12,432 nucleotides of DNA, from contig JAXHTH010000325.1 in the NCBI GenBank assembly GCA_034211115.1, positions 1 to 12,432 of the forward strand. The letters are read 5' to 3'. Numbering within the stretch: the stretch's first letter is position 1; every line of letters starts with the position of its first letter. Of the stretch, positions 1 through 7,699 are shown piece after piece. Origin of the DNA: JAXHTH01 sp034211115. Lineage in GTDB: Bacteria; Planctomycetota; Phycisphaerae; Phycisphaerales; SM1A02. Position numbers and translations under genes: made by a program. The notes beneath the pieces are model-generated. The model did no database searches and was not told where the DNA came from. It saw nothing but the letters and a program-made list of their open reading frames with translations.

Positions 1-1033
1 GCACGCCGAGCACGCCGACCTTCAACCCTTCCCTTCGGGCGTGATCGGCGACGGCCGCGATCGTCTCGACCGCCGATCCCTGCGCGATGAGCACGATCTC
101 CGCGCCGTGGAGGCGATGCTCGAACAGCGCGTCGCAGCGGCGGCCCGTCTGTTCGGCGAAGAGATCGATGGATTCCTCGAGCAGGGCCGGGAGATGATCG
201 AGGAAGTACGGCCGCGCGCCGGCGGCGCCGAGCGCAAAGCTCTCGATGCCCATGAGCGGCGAGAGCATCATCGGCCGCTCGACGTCGTGCAGGCGCGGCA
301 CGAGCCGGCGCAGATCGCCGAAGAGCAGCCGCTGCGCTTCGGTGGGCGGCTCGATGCGCCGCGACGGCCGGCCGAGGAAGTCGTTGATGAGACCGGCTTC
401 CGGAAGGATCACATCCTGCCCGGCCATCGCGGTCTGTTCGCCGTCCATCGCGATGAGGGCGGGAACGAGCGCCCGCTCGGCGGCGCGGCGCGCGATCAGC
501 GCCAGATCCACCGCCTCCTGCGCGTTGACGGCGAAGAACTGCATCCAGCCGCGATCGGCGGCGGCCGCGTACGCCTCGTGCCCGGACCCGAGGGCCTGCG
601 CGTGGCCGGACGCGGCGCGGCAGGCGAGGTGAATGACCAGGGGCAGATGCCGCCCCGCGGCGGAGGCGAGCAGGTCCTGCGCCGCGAGCAGATCGGGTCC
701 GGAGAGGAACGTCGTCGCGCGCTCGCCCGAAAGCGCGAGGCCGATCGCGGCCGAGAGGGCGCCGCGGGCGCTGTCGGCGTCGATCGTCGTGAGCGGCTCG
801 CCGAACTGATTGACGTTCCGGTGATCGCGTCGGCGCCGGAACGCACGGGCGCCGGCGGCGGCGGGGAAGGCGGCCGCGAGCGCGCCGCTCTGGGCGATGA
901 TCGCCTCCGTCACCGCCGCGGCGCTGATCCCGTCCAGCACGAGCGTCTCCCCGCCGGCCGCGGGCGGCGCGACGCCTCTGCCGTGGAGCAGGCGATGCAG
1001 GAAGCGCAGCGATGACGCGGCGAAGCTAGTCAA
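1..1033 (-). CDS. NifJ-like 2-oxoacid:ferredoxin oxidoreductase, N-terminal part (runs off left edge)
   Basis: An open frame of 344 codons begins at TTG 1033 and continues past position 1 without a stop. It resembles domains I and II of pyruvate:ferredoxin oxidoreductase. Residues about 30-270 read as the pyrimidine-type thiamine domain, with FLSGPDLL at 109-116, LPLVIHLACR at 130-139, GSGHEAY at 149-155 and NAQEAVDLALIARR from 170. Residues about 311-344 read as the Rossmann-like second domain (IVLIAQGSAVETIAAV, then KVGVLGV). The expected YPITPxS substrate motif is replaced by AFPAAAG (55-61), and the SEAGA region carrying the thiamine-activating Glu reads DADSARGA (85-92). It therefore looks like a divergent paralogue; possible inactivity is inference. 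It overlaps the rnfB end by 8 nt, and a GGGAG six bases before TTG decides the start. The thiamine pyrophosphate and Fe-S domains, if present, lie outside the window. Confidence 0.8.
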   Translation of the reverse strand, partial: MTSFAASSLRFLHRLLHGRGVAPPAAGGETLVLDGISAAAVTEAIIAQSGALAAAFPAAAGARAFRRRRDHRNVNQFGEPLTTIDADSARGALSAAIGLALSGERATTFLSGPDLLAAQDLLASAAGRHLPLVIHLACRAASGHAQALGSGHEAYAAAADRGWMQFFAVNAQEAVDLALIARRAAERALVPALIAMDGEQTAMAGQDVILPEAGLINDFLGRPSRRIEPPTEAQRLLFGDLRRLVPRLHDVERPMMLSPLMGIESFALGAAGARPYFLDHLPALLEESIDLFAEQTGRRCDALFEHRLHGAEIVLIAQGSAVETIAAVADHARREGLKVGVLGV

Positions 1034-1877
1034 GATCGACTCCCGTCAGGGAGATTCTTTTGGGCGGCGCGAACTGCTGACCTTCCACCCATTGAATCGC
1101 GCCGGTGGGGCAGCGCACCGTCGCGCGGGGGGAGGCGGGCCCGCCCGCGGTGTAATCGACCACGGGCAGGTTGTCGCGCATCTCGATGAGGCCGGCCGGC
1201 GAATCCTGGGCGCAGCGCCCGCAGGCGTCGCAGGCGACGCGGCAGACGGCATGCGCCTCCTCGCCCTCCAGCGGCGCGCTGCACTGCACGACCAGGGCGT
1301 GGGAGAGGGGCAGGATCTCGAACAGGTCGCGCGGACAGGCCTCCACGCAGTCACCGCACGCGGTGCACTTGTCGATGTCCACCACCGGCAGCTTGCGCTC
1401 GTTCATCGTGATCGCGTCGAAGGTGCAGGCGCGCATGCAGTCGCCGAGTCCGAGGCATCCCCAGGCGCAGCCTTTCCCGCCGCCTCCGATGAGATGGGCG
1501 GCGCGGCAGGATTCGTATCCCTCATATTCGGCGATCTGCTCGGCAAGCCCCAGCCCGCCGGCGCAGTGGAGGCGAGCGACGCGCTTCTCTTCCTTCCCCG
1601 CGTCGACGCCGAGGAAGGCGGCGATGGAGTCGACCGCCTCGGGGCTGGAGACGGTGCATCGGCTGGGACGGTGGACGCCCTCGAGGAGCTTCTCGGCGAA
1701 GGCGCGGCACCCGGCCTCGCCGCACGCCCCGCAGTTGGAGCCGGGCAGCATCTCTTCCAGCATGTCCAGGCGGGGATCCTCCTCGACGCGCAGGAAGCGA
1801 TGCGCGACGGCCAGGCCCACGCCGAAGAAGGCGCAGAGGCCGGTCATGATCGCAATGGCGAGAAGGGTGCTTGTCAC
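1026..1877 (-). CDS. rnfB: RnfB-like membrane-anchored polyferredoxin
   Basis: This 283-residue protein has the RnfB layout. A hydrophobic N-terminal anchor spans about residues 4-25. An Fe-S domain follows with Cys49, 52, 57 and 74 (NCGACGEAGC, then PSRC). The ferredoxin-like part has C137-x3-C141-x5-C147-x3-C151, a standard CxxCxxCxxxCP at 171-182, and a last group C212, C216, C219, C222 plus CP at 256. In that last group the position where a fourth cysteine usually sits is Ser226, so Cys256 may complete a cluster. RnfB normally feeds the ion-pumping Rnf complex, but no other rnf gene is visible here. Position between the ferredoxin-fusion gene (27 nt upstream) and the NifJ-like gene (8-nt overlap) suggests it shuttles electrons at the membrane for that set. 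The start is GTG with a weak ribosome binding site; Met11 is an alternative but would cut the anchor. Confidence 0.87.
   Translation of the reverse strand: MTSTLLAIAIMTGLCAFFGVGLAVAHRFLRVEEDPRLDMLEEMLPGSNCGACGEAGCRAFAEKLLEGVHRPSRCTVSSPEAVDSIAAFLGVDAGKEEKRVARLHCAGGLGLAEQIAEYEGYESCRAAHLIGGGGKGCAWGCLGLGDCMRACTFDAITMNERKLPVVDIDKCTACGDCVEACPRDLFEILPLSHALVVQCSAPLEGEEAHAVCRVACDACGRCAQDSPAGLIEMRDNLPVVDYTAGGPASPRATVRCPTGAIQWVEGQQFAPPKRISLTGVDLD
1040..1044 (-). promoter_or_regulatory. Ribosome binding site for the TTG start of the NifJ-like gene
   Basis: On the minus strand GGGAG lies inside the last codons of rnfB, with a 6-nt spacer (TCGATC) before TTG at 1033-1031. It supports the non-ATG start and suggests translational coupling to rnfB, whose stop codon lies inside the new reading frame. 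Confidence 0.6.
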
Positions 1878-1904
1878 GTTCGGCCCGTCATCTCTTCTCG
1901 GGAT

Positions 1905-4556
1905 CTAGTTGAACTTCGCCGCCCGCTTCTTCAGTTCTTCGAGGTTCGGTTCATCCGGGTTCAGAGGCTTGCCGGGATGAATGCAGCGGGCGGGGCATTT
2001 TTCGGCGGCCTCGACGAGCTGGGCGTAGGTCCCCGCGCGGGGATCGGCGATCGTCGCCTGCTTGTTGCTGTTGTAGACGAACATCTGCGGGTTCAGGTTG
2101 ATGCAGTCGTTGCAGGTCGTGCAGAGGATGCTGTTGATCCACGGTTCCTCCGGCCCGGTGTCCTCTTCTTCCCCCTCTTCGGCCTCGGCGGGCGCCTCTT
2201 CGGCCGACGCCTGTTCCGTCGTCGGGGTCTCGACGCCGGCGGCACCGGAGGGCGGCGCAGTCGGGGGCGGCGCAGTCGGCATCGTCGGCAGGCTGGTGAG
2301 GTCACCCTGCAACAGGGTCCGGGCGAGGCGCTGGAGGACTTCACCGGCCGCGTCGCGGCGAACCTGCTCCAGCTCCGCCTGGTGCGCCTCGGCGAGGCGC
2401 TCGCGTTCAGCCTGAAACTCGCCCTCCAGGCGCTGGCGCTCCCGGGCGACGCTCTGCTCGACGTACTCGTTGCGGACGCCGGCCAGCTCCTGGAGCAGAT
2501 GCCAGAAGCTGAGCCGATCGCGGCAGGCGAAGGCCATGCGCCGGCTGATGACGAGTCGGCGGAGGCGGCCGTCGCCGTCCGTGCCCCAGACGTAGGGGAT
2601 GCGCTCGATGAACTCGCGCGCGGGCATGGCGAGGTATTCGTGGACGGTGACGAGTTCCCCGCCGGCACAGGCGTCGGGCATGACGCGGAAATGCTCGCGG
2701 AACCGTCGCTCCATGAGCGCGAAATCGGCGAAGGAGAAGTGCAGGGCGAGCGTGGTCTCCTCGCCCTCCTCCTTCCGGCAGGGGAGTTCGTAGGCGGGCC
2801 AGTCCGCCTCCGGCTGGGGATTGCCCGTGAAGTCGAAGCGGCGGGCCCAGGTCTCGCCGAGGCCGGGATCGTAATGAAAGAGCGGGTGCGCGCGGCCTTC
2901 GAGGGCGGCCCCGGCGTGCAGCCAGGCCCCCAGCGGCGGGATCTGGCCCTGCGCCGTCAGGCCCGAGGCGATGACGTGCAGCGAAGCGCGCGATGACATC
3001 AGGCTTCGGGCATACCCGGCCAGGAGATGTTCGGGCCGCGCCGCCGATGACTGATGCACCAGCGCCTCGCGATGACTGACGCCCAGGTAGGCCAGCTCCA
3101 GGTGGTAGGAGAGGATCGGGTCGTCCTCGGCGGGCAGGCCCGGATTCGCCGCCGGCTGCACCGCGACGAGCACCTGCACGGGCCGGCCGGAGAGCAGGAG
3201 CCGTGAGAGCTCGAGCATGCCCGGCCCGACCACCTCGCGGGCGCGCTCCAGCGCCACGACCGGTGGCAGGTAAAGCAGCTCATCGCGCGAGAAGGCCTCC
3301 CAGTCGAAGCCTTTCAGCAGGGTGTCGTGTCGTTCCGGGACGTACGCGTCGGCGAGTTCGAGGCGGGCCATCCGCATCGCGGTGAACAACTGCGTGTAGC
3401 GGGCGGCGTTCTCGTCGAAGACCGCGGCGGCGGCGGCGCAGACCGTTCCGTCGGCGACGGAATGGAACTCCGCCTCCAGGGCGCGGACGGCGGCGGGTAG
3501 CTCGTCCTTGTGCACCACCGTCATCACCGGCAGATCGTCCTGGCTGAGATGACCCCGCAGCAGGTGAAGCAGGTTGCGCACCCGCTCCCGGCGCTGGGGC
3601 GGCATCGTCTGCGTGCCCCGGGCCGGACCCAGCACGCGGGCGAGGGCGGCGGTGTCCACGTGCTCCGTCGCGGCCGGGCCGACCGAGCCCTTCACGTCTT
3701 CTTCCTGGCGCCGTTCCGGCTCCTTGGCACGGTCGATGAGCAGCAGGTCGTTGAGCTTGTGGCAGAGCCGATCGAGTTCATCGTGCAGGGCCGATCGCCG
3801 AAGGGCGGCGCGGCGGCGGGCCGCCACCAGCAGCAGATGCAGCGGCGTCGGCTCGTCCAGCCCCAGCAGCATGCCGCCCTCCGGGAGTCCGTCCAGAAGG
3901 CGTGTCAGATCCGAGTCAAACTGCCCGGCGTTGGTTTTGTCCAGATCGAGCTCTTCGACGGCGAGCCGGCCGGCGTCGGCGAGCACCTCCCGCGCCGGCA
4001 GTGCGCCTTGCGCCCCGTCCACCGCCGCGCGGGCGGCGCGCTCCAGGCGCTTGAGGTTGTCCTTCAGGATTCGCGCATCGTCCGGGCCCGGCGCGAAGGC
4101 GTCGACGCCCTGGCGGAGGAGATCGGCGAGCGGAACCGCCAGTCGCTCATCTTCAATCATCTCCGGCGGGAAGACGAACAGCGGGTAATCGTGACGGACG
4201 CGGGACGGGTCACGGAACGGATGGAGCAGGGCGGGGATGAAGCGATCGTCGGGGATCGGCAGCTCGTCGGCGTCCGGTTCGCCGCGATGGAAGCGGCGCA
4301 CCTCGTGAATGAGCCGATCGGCCTCTTCCTCGCTCTTCGCCCCGCCGATGGTCGGCAACTCGGGCAGGGGCGGGGCCGGCGGGGCCGTGTCGCTTCGCTT
4401 CTTCAACTGACGAACCCAACCGCTCAGGGCGTCGTCCAGACCGTTGGCGGGGCCGGCCTCGTCGGGATCCTCGTCGTCCGCGGGATCGACGAGCACCTGG
4501 CTCGATCCCGCGGGCGGGGCGGTCACCGGCACCGGGGTGTTCTGTTCTCTAGACAT
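1905..4556 (-). CDS. Large uncharacterised protein with C-terminal single-cluster ferredoxin domain
   Basis: This 883-residue protein is recognisable only at its C-terminus. Residues 1-75 look disordered (Pro and acid rich). About 100-690 is a mainly helical body I cannot assign, with a hydrophobic strand at 459-467 (PVQVLVAVQ) and a conserved-looking WGTDGDGRLRRLVISR stretch at 657-672. Residues about 697-748 are a likely coiled coil (Glu, Arg and Gln rich). Residues 753-804 are a Pro/Thr then Glu-rich linker. A ferredoxin domain follows at 805-883, with Cys812, 815, 818 and CP at 854-855 (an extra Cys is at 858). It is encoded between korB and rnfB, so it probably carries electrons for the KorAB and RnfB/NifJ-like proteins; that is inference. 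The body may be a structural or scaffold part of the complex. The start at ATG 4556 has no clear ribosome binding site, and 154 nt separate it from korB. Confidence 0.85.
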   Translation of the reverse strand: MSREQNTPVPVTAPPAGSSQVLVDPADDEDPDEAGPANGLDDALSGWVRQLKKRSDTAPPAPPLPELPTIGGAKSEEEADRLIHEVRRFHRGEPDADELPIPDDRFIPALLHPFRDPSRVRHDYPLFVFPPEMIEDERLAVPLADLLRQGVDAFAPGPDDARILKDNLKRLERAARAAVDGAQGALPAREVLADAGRLAVEELDLDKTNAGQFDSDLTRLLDGLPEGGMLLGLDEPTPLHLLLVAARRRAALRRSALHDELDRLCHKLNDLLLIDRAKEPERRQEEDVKGSVGPAATEHVDTAALARVLGPARGTQTMPPQRRERVRNLLHLLRGHLSQDDLPVMTVVHKDELPAAVRALEAEFHSVADGTVCAAAAAVFDENAARYTQLFTAMRMARLELADAYVPERHDTLLKGFDWEAFSRDELLYLPPVVALERAREVVGPGMLELSRLLLSGRPVQVLVAVQPAANPGLPAEDDPILSYHLELAYLGVSHREALVHQSSAARPEHLLAGYARSLMSSRASLHVIASGLTAQGQIPPLGAWLHAGAALEGRAHPLFHYDPGLGETWARRFDFTGNPQPEADWPAYELPCRKEEGEETTLALHFSFADFALMERRFREHFRVMPDACAGGELVTVHEYLAMPAREFIERIPYVWGTDGDGRLRRLVISRRMAFACRDRLSFWHLLQELAGVRNEYVEQSVARERQRLEGEFQAERERLAEAHQAELEQVRRDAAGEVLQRLARTLLQGDLTSLPTMPTAPPPTAPPSGAAGVETPTTEQASAEEAPAEAEEGEEEDTGPEEPWINSILCTTCNDCINLNPQMFVYNSNKQATIADPRAGTYAQLVEAAEKCPARCIHPGKPLNPDEPNLEELKKRAAKFN

Positions 4557-4710
4557 GGCGAGCTACGCGGGATCCTTGCATCAGTCTGTGCCGGGCGGTT
4601 CGGGCCGCCGGCGCGTGAGGGAAGCGGCGATGAGACGGGCGGGCGTGACGCGGCGCCCCGAGGTCTCGCAGGCCGGCGACCTCCGTCCGTGCCCGCGCCG
4701 CCGCACCCTC
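4557..4710. other. korB to ferredoxin-fusion intergenic gap
   Basis: This is the only sizeable gap inside the redox operon. It is GC-rich with a weak 6-bp inverted repeat (GAGGTC/GACCTC at 4660-4665 and 4678-4683). I see no convincing promoter or T-run terminator, so the five genes may still be co-transcribed. Confidence 0.4.
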
Positions 4711-5664
4711 TCAGATCGCGAATCGGTCCAGCTCCGCGTTGAGCGCCACGAGTTTCTCATCGACGGTCATGTCCAGACCCCGGGTGCTGACCTGCTCATA
4801 ACAGGGCTTGCTCGGATCGTGATAAAAGAGCCCGATGGGAAGCACGTCCTCGCGGTTGGCGATGGCCAGCGCTTCCTTCAGGTCCGCGGGATCGTGGTCC
4901 ATCTGGGTCGGGTACATCTGTCTGACCGCCGGATCGACCTGGATTCCCTTCTCGTGGTTGAGCAGGAGGACCAGCGAGGGATCCTGCTGGAACTGCTCCC
5001 AGACCGGGGCGGTGTATTGGGGGCAGCGCTGGATGATGTGCACGAAGCTGAGGCCCTTGTGGTGGTAGGCCGCCTCGAGCGTCGCGTGCAGATGCACCGG
5101 GTTCCAGTCCACCGTCTGGGCGACGAAGGAGGCGTTGGTGAAGCCGATCGTCGCCGCGGTGGGATTGAGGGGAGGCAGCCAGGCCCCGGCGGGGTGGGTG
5201 TTGGTTCTCAGGCCCTGGTGGGAGGTGGGGGACGTCTGCGCCTTGGTCAGGCCGTAGATGTTGTTGTTGAACAGCATCACGACGAGGTCCATGTTGTAGC
5301 GGACAGCATGGATCCAGTGCCCGGCGCCGATGGAGCAGCAGTCGCCGTCGCCGGTGGCCACCCACACGTGCAGATCGGGCCGGCGGGACTTGATCCCGCA
5401 GGCCACGGGCAGGGCCCGCCCGTGCAGCCCGTGGAAGCCGTAGGTCTTCATGTAGTGCGGGAAGCGACTGGAGCAGCCGATGCCGGAGACGCAGACGGTT
5501 TTCTCCGGCGGCAACTGCTCGTCACGGCAGATGCGCTGAACGGCGGTGAGCACGCCGTGGTCCCCGCAGCCGGGGCACCAGCGGGCCACGCCGCCCTCGT
5601 AGTCCTCCATCGTGAAGTAGCGAGGCAGGACGTCCAGCGACCAGTCTGTCTTGAGGCCGAACAT
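4711..5664 (-). CDS. korB: 2-oxoacid:ferredoxin oxidoreductase, beta subunit (KorB)
   Basis: This 317-residue protein is the thiamine-diphosphate-binding beta subunit of a 2-oxoacid:ferredoxin oxidoreductase. It catalyses, with KorA, reversible conversion of a 2-oxoacid such as 2-oxoglutarate plus CoA into acyl-CoA, CO2 and reduced ferredoxin. The [4Fe-4S] ligands of the family are visible: Cys30 and Cys33 in WCPGCGD, Cys64 in GIGCSS and Cys214 in QRCPQY. The thiamine/Mg motif is GDGD (105-108), followed by SIGAGHWIHAVRYN and NNNIYGLTKAQTSPTS (133-148). Length is usual for the family. The start is preceded by GGGAG six bases away, overlapping the end of korA, and only 2 nt separate the two genes. 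The substrate cannot be fixed from sequence; 2-oxoglutarate is likeliest from the subunit layout. Confidence 0.95.
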   Translation of the reverse strand: MFGLKTDWSLDVLPRYFTMEDYEGGVARWCPGCGDHGVLTAVQRICRDEQLPPEKTVCVSGIGCSSRFPHYMKTYGFHGLHGRALPVACGIKSRRPDLHVWVATGDGDCCSIGAGHWIHAVRYNMDLVVMLFNNNIYGLTKAQTSPTSHQGLRTNTHPAGAWLPPLNPTAATIGFTNASFVAQTVDWNPVHLHATLEAAYHHKGLSFVHIIQRCPQYTAPVWEQFQQDPSLVLLLNHEKGIQVDPAVRQMYPTQMDHDPADLKEALAIANREDVLPIGLFYHDPSKPCYEQVSTRGLDMTVDEKLVALNAELDRFAI

Positions 5665-5666
5665 CG

Positions 5667-7628
5667 TCAGCTCCCTGAAGCAGCCTCGACGGGCTGCGAG
5701 TCGGTTTCCGATTCCACCACGCCCATGGTCTTGAGGCGATCCATGATCACGTCATGAATCTGGCCCGGTCGCAACGGCTGGCCGGGCGTGACCGACCAGT
5801 AGTCGATGTCGCGCCGGGTGCGGGCGCGGAGCATCATCGCCAGTTGCGAGGGCCGGCCGGGCTGGGTGGCGTGCATGAGGCCCTCGGGCGGATCGCTGTA
5901 GTTCAGCTCCACCGCCAGCACCTTCTTGAAGTTCAGGAAGATCTTGCGCAGGCCCGGCTCGAGCGGGGAGAGGAAGCGCAGGTGCACGGAGGAGACCTTG
6001 TAGCCGTCAGCGCGGGCCCGATCGACGGCCTCCTCGATCGCCCCCAGCGTCGAGCCCCATCCGACGACGATGACGTCACCCTCCTCGTCGCCGTGCATCT
6101 TGGGCGGCTTCAGCGTCGAGCGGAGCGCGGCGAGCTTGCGGCTGCGCATCTCGCAGCCCACCTGGTTGGCATCCGGGTCGTAGGCGACGTGGCTCTCGCG
6201 GGTGTGGGCGAGGCCGGTGAGGACGTATTCACCACCGCGCTGCCCGGGAATCGGACGCGGCGAAAGGCCTGTCTCCGGGTCCCAGTCATAGGGTGGGACG
6301 GCCGGATCCCACGGGGCCTGGTCGATCGGCGGGGCGAGCCATTCCTCGCACACCCCCGGCCGCGGGATCGGCTGCACGCCGGTGGCGAGGTTGGCGTCCG
6401 TGAGAAGAATGACCGGTCCGCGGAACGCCTCGGCCAGCCGGCGGGCGGTGATCACCAGGTGCAGGCATTCTTCGATGGAGGCGGCGGCGAGGACGATCTT
6501 GGGCGAGTCGCCCGGCGAGCCGTGGATGGCCGCCTGCAGATCCCCCTGCTCGACCTTGGTCGGCAGGCCGGTGGCGGGCCCGCCTCGCTGCACGTCCACG
6601 ATGACCAGCGGGATCTCCGCCATCACCGCCAGGCCGATGAACTCGGTCTTCAGCGCCAGCCCCGGGCCGGAGGTGATGGTGCAGGCGGTCTTGCCCGCGT
6701 AGGAGCAGCCGATGGCGAAGCCAATGGCGGCGATCTCGTCCTCCGCCTGGTGGACGAATCCGCCCACCTTCTGGAACACCCCGGCCAGGTAGTGCGAGGC
6801 GGACGTGGCCGGAGTGATCGGGTACATCGACACCACCTCGATCCCCGCGGCCATCACGCCCAGGCCCACCGCCTGGTTGCCGTTGAGGACGATCAGCGGC
6901 TCGGTGATCTCCATGGGCGGGATGGTGTAGCAGTAGGTAACCTTCTCGCGCGCGAACCGAACGCCGCCGCGGAGCAGTTCCTGGTTGGAGGCGATGACGT
7001 TCTCGCCCTTCTTGCGGAAGACGATGGCGATCTCGTCCAGAGCCTTGTCGACGTCGCGCTGGTAGATCTCGCAGAGCATGCCGAGGACGAACATGTTCTT
7101 GCCCAGCCTCGGGTTGCTCGTGTACTGCAGGCAGGCCTCTTCCATCGCCAGCTCGTGCACGACGTAGCCGAGTTCGTGGAAGCGGCTCACCGCGTCGGCG
7201 TAGGACTGCTGAATCGCCGGGTCCGGGTCCGTCGCCCACTTGTTCTCCAGCAGGATGACCGTCCCCTCGCGGAAGGCGTTCTGCTCGATGCGGCCGTACA
7301 GCACCTGCTCATTGAAGGCGACGACGAGATCGGCCTCGTCGCCCATGTTGGTGATCTTGTGCGATCCGAGTCGCACACGGATGCCGCTGGCTCCGGCCCT
7401 TGATCGGGCCGGTGGCTTGATTTCCGCGGGGATGATCTCGACGGTCCAGGCGCCATTGCCCATCTTGGCGCTGATGGTGCCGAAGGCTTGCCCGCATTTC
7501 TGCGCGCCCTCGCCGGAGTCGCTGACGATTTCGACAACATGCTCGTCGATCTGCTTCGGCTTGCGTTGGCCCCCGGACCGCGTCTCGCCATCCCTGGTGA
7601 TCACGGCGGTTTCACCCTTGTTGGCCAT
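5667..7628 (-). CDS. korA: 2-oxoacid:ferredoxin oxidoreductase, gamma-alpha fused subunit (KorA)
   Basis: This 653-residue protein fuses the gamma domain (about residues 30-225, starting with the glycine-rich SDSGEGAQKCGQAFG) to the alpha domain (about 243-640). The alpha part has the substrate motif MYPITPATS at 268-276, the region with EDEIAAIG at 296-303, the TSGPG turn at 319-323 and the signature VQRGGPATGLPTKVEQGD at 346-363. A Rossmann-like C-terminal domain follows, with VIVVGWGSTLGAIEEAV and the AVELNYSDP stretch. This gamma-alpha fusion paired with a short beta subunit is the two-subunit KorAB form known in mycobacteria and some autotrophs. It can work in the oxidative or the reductive TCA direction. 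It is the first gene of the minus-strand operon. The ATG is preceded by GGGGAG about nine bases away. The first about 28 residues are a polar extension of no visible role. Confidence 0.95.
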   Translation of the reverse strand: MANKGETAVITRDGETRSGGQRKPKQIDEHVVEIVSDSGEGAQKCGQAFGTISAKMGNGAWTVEIIPAEIKPPARSRAGASGIRVRLGSHKITNMGDEADLVVAFNEQVLYGRIEQNAFREGTVILLENKWATDPDPAIQQSYADAVSRFHELGYVVHELAMEEACLQYTSNPRLGKNMFVLGMLCEIYQRDVDKALDEIAIVFRKKGENVIASNQELLRGGVRFAREKVTYCYTIPPMEITEPLIVLNGNQAVGLGVMAAGIEVVSMYPITPATSASHYLAGVFQKVGGFVHQAEDEIAAIGFAIGCSYAGKTACTITSGPGLALKTEFIGLAVMAEIPLVIVDVQRGGPATGLPTKVEQGDLQAAIHGSPGDSPKIVLAAASIEECLHLVITARRLAEAFRGPVILLTDANLATGVQPIPRPGVCEEWLAPPIDQAPWDPAVPPYDWDPETGLSPRPIPGQRGGEYVLTGLAHTRESHVAYDPDANQVGCEMRSRKLAALRSTLKPPKMHGDEEGDVIVVGWGSTLGAIEEAVDRARADGYKVSSVHLRFLSPLEPGLRKIFLNFKKVLAVELNYSDPPEGLMHATQPGRPSQLAMMLRARTRRDIDYWSVTPGQPLRPGQIHDVIMDRLKTMGVVESETDSQPVEAASGS

Positions 7629-7668
7629 TGGAACTCGCTCCCCATGTGGTCGCGGTCGCAGGCCGTCG

Positions 7669-7699
7669 CGCCGGTCCCGGCGTGGCGCCGGGACCGGCG
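7669..7699 (-). repeat. GC-rich 13-bp inverted repeat in the korA leader
   Basis: Perfect arms CGCCGGTCCCGGC (7669-7681) and GCCGGGACCGGCG (7687-7699) flank a 5-nt loop, 40 to 70 nt upstream of the korA start codon. No T-run follows on either strand, so it is more likely an RNA leader hairpin or protein-binding palindrome than a simple intrinsic terminator. Confidence 0.6.

Noticed and set aside
41..1015. Plus-strand open frame of 324 codons
   Set aside because: It is antisense to the NifJ-like gene, is rich in Arg, Gly and Glu, and shows no family resemblance. It is a typical shadow frame in GC-rich DNA.
897..2996. Plus-strand open frame of 699 codons
   Set aside because: It runs antisense across the NifJ-like, rnfB and ferredoxin-fusion genes and their boundaries. 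It has no recognisable domain, whereas the opposite strand has clear Cys motifs.
3510..4742. Plus-strand open frame of 410 codons
   Set aside because: It is antisense to the ferredoxin-fusion gene and crosses its start and the end of korB; composition is of the shadow type.
5754..7403. Plus-strand open frame of 549 codons
   Set aside because: It is antisense to korA, whose motifs are unambiguous.
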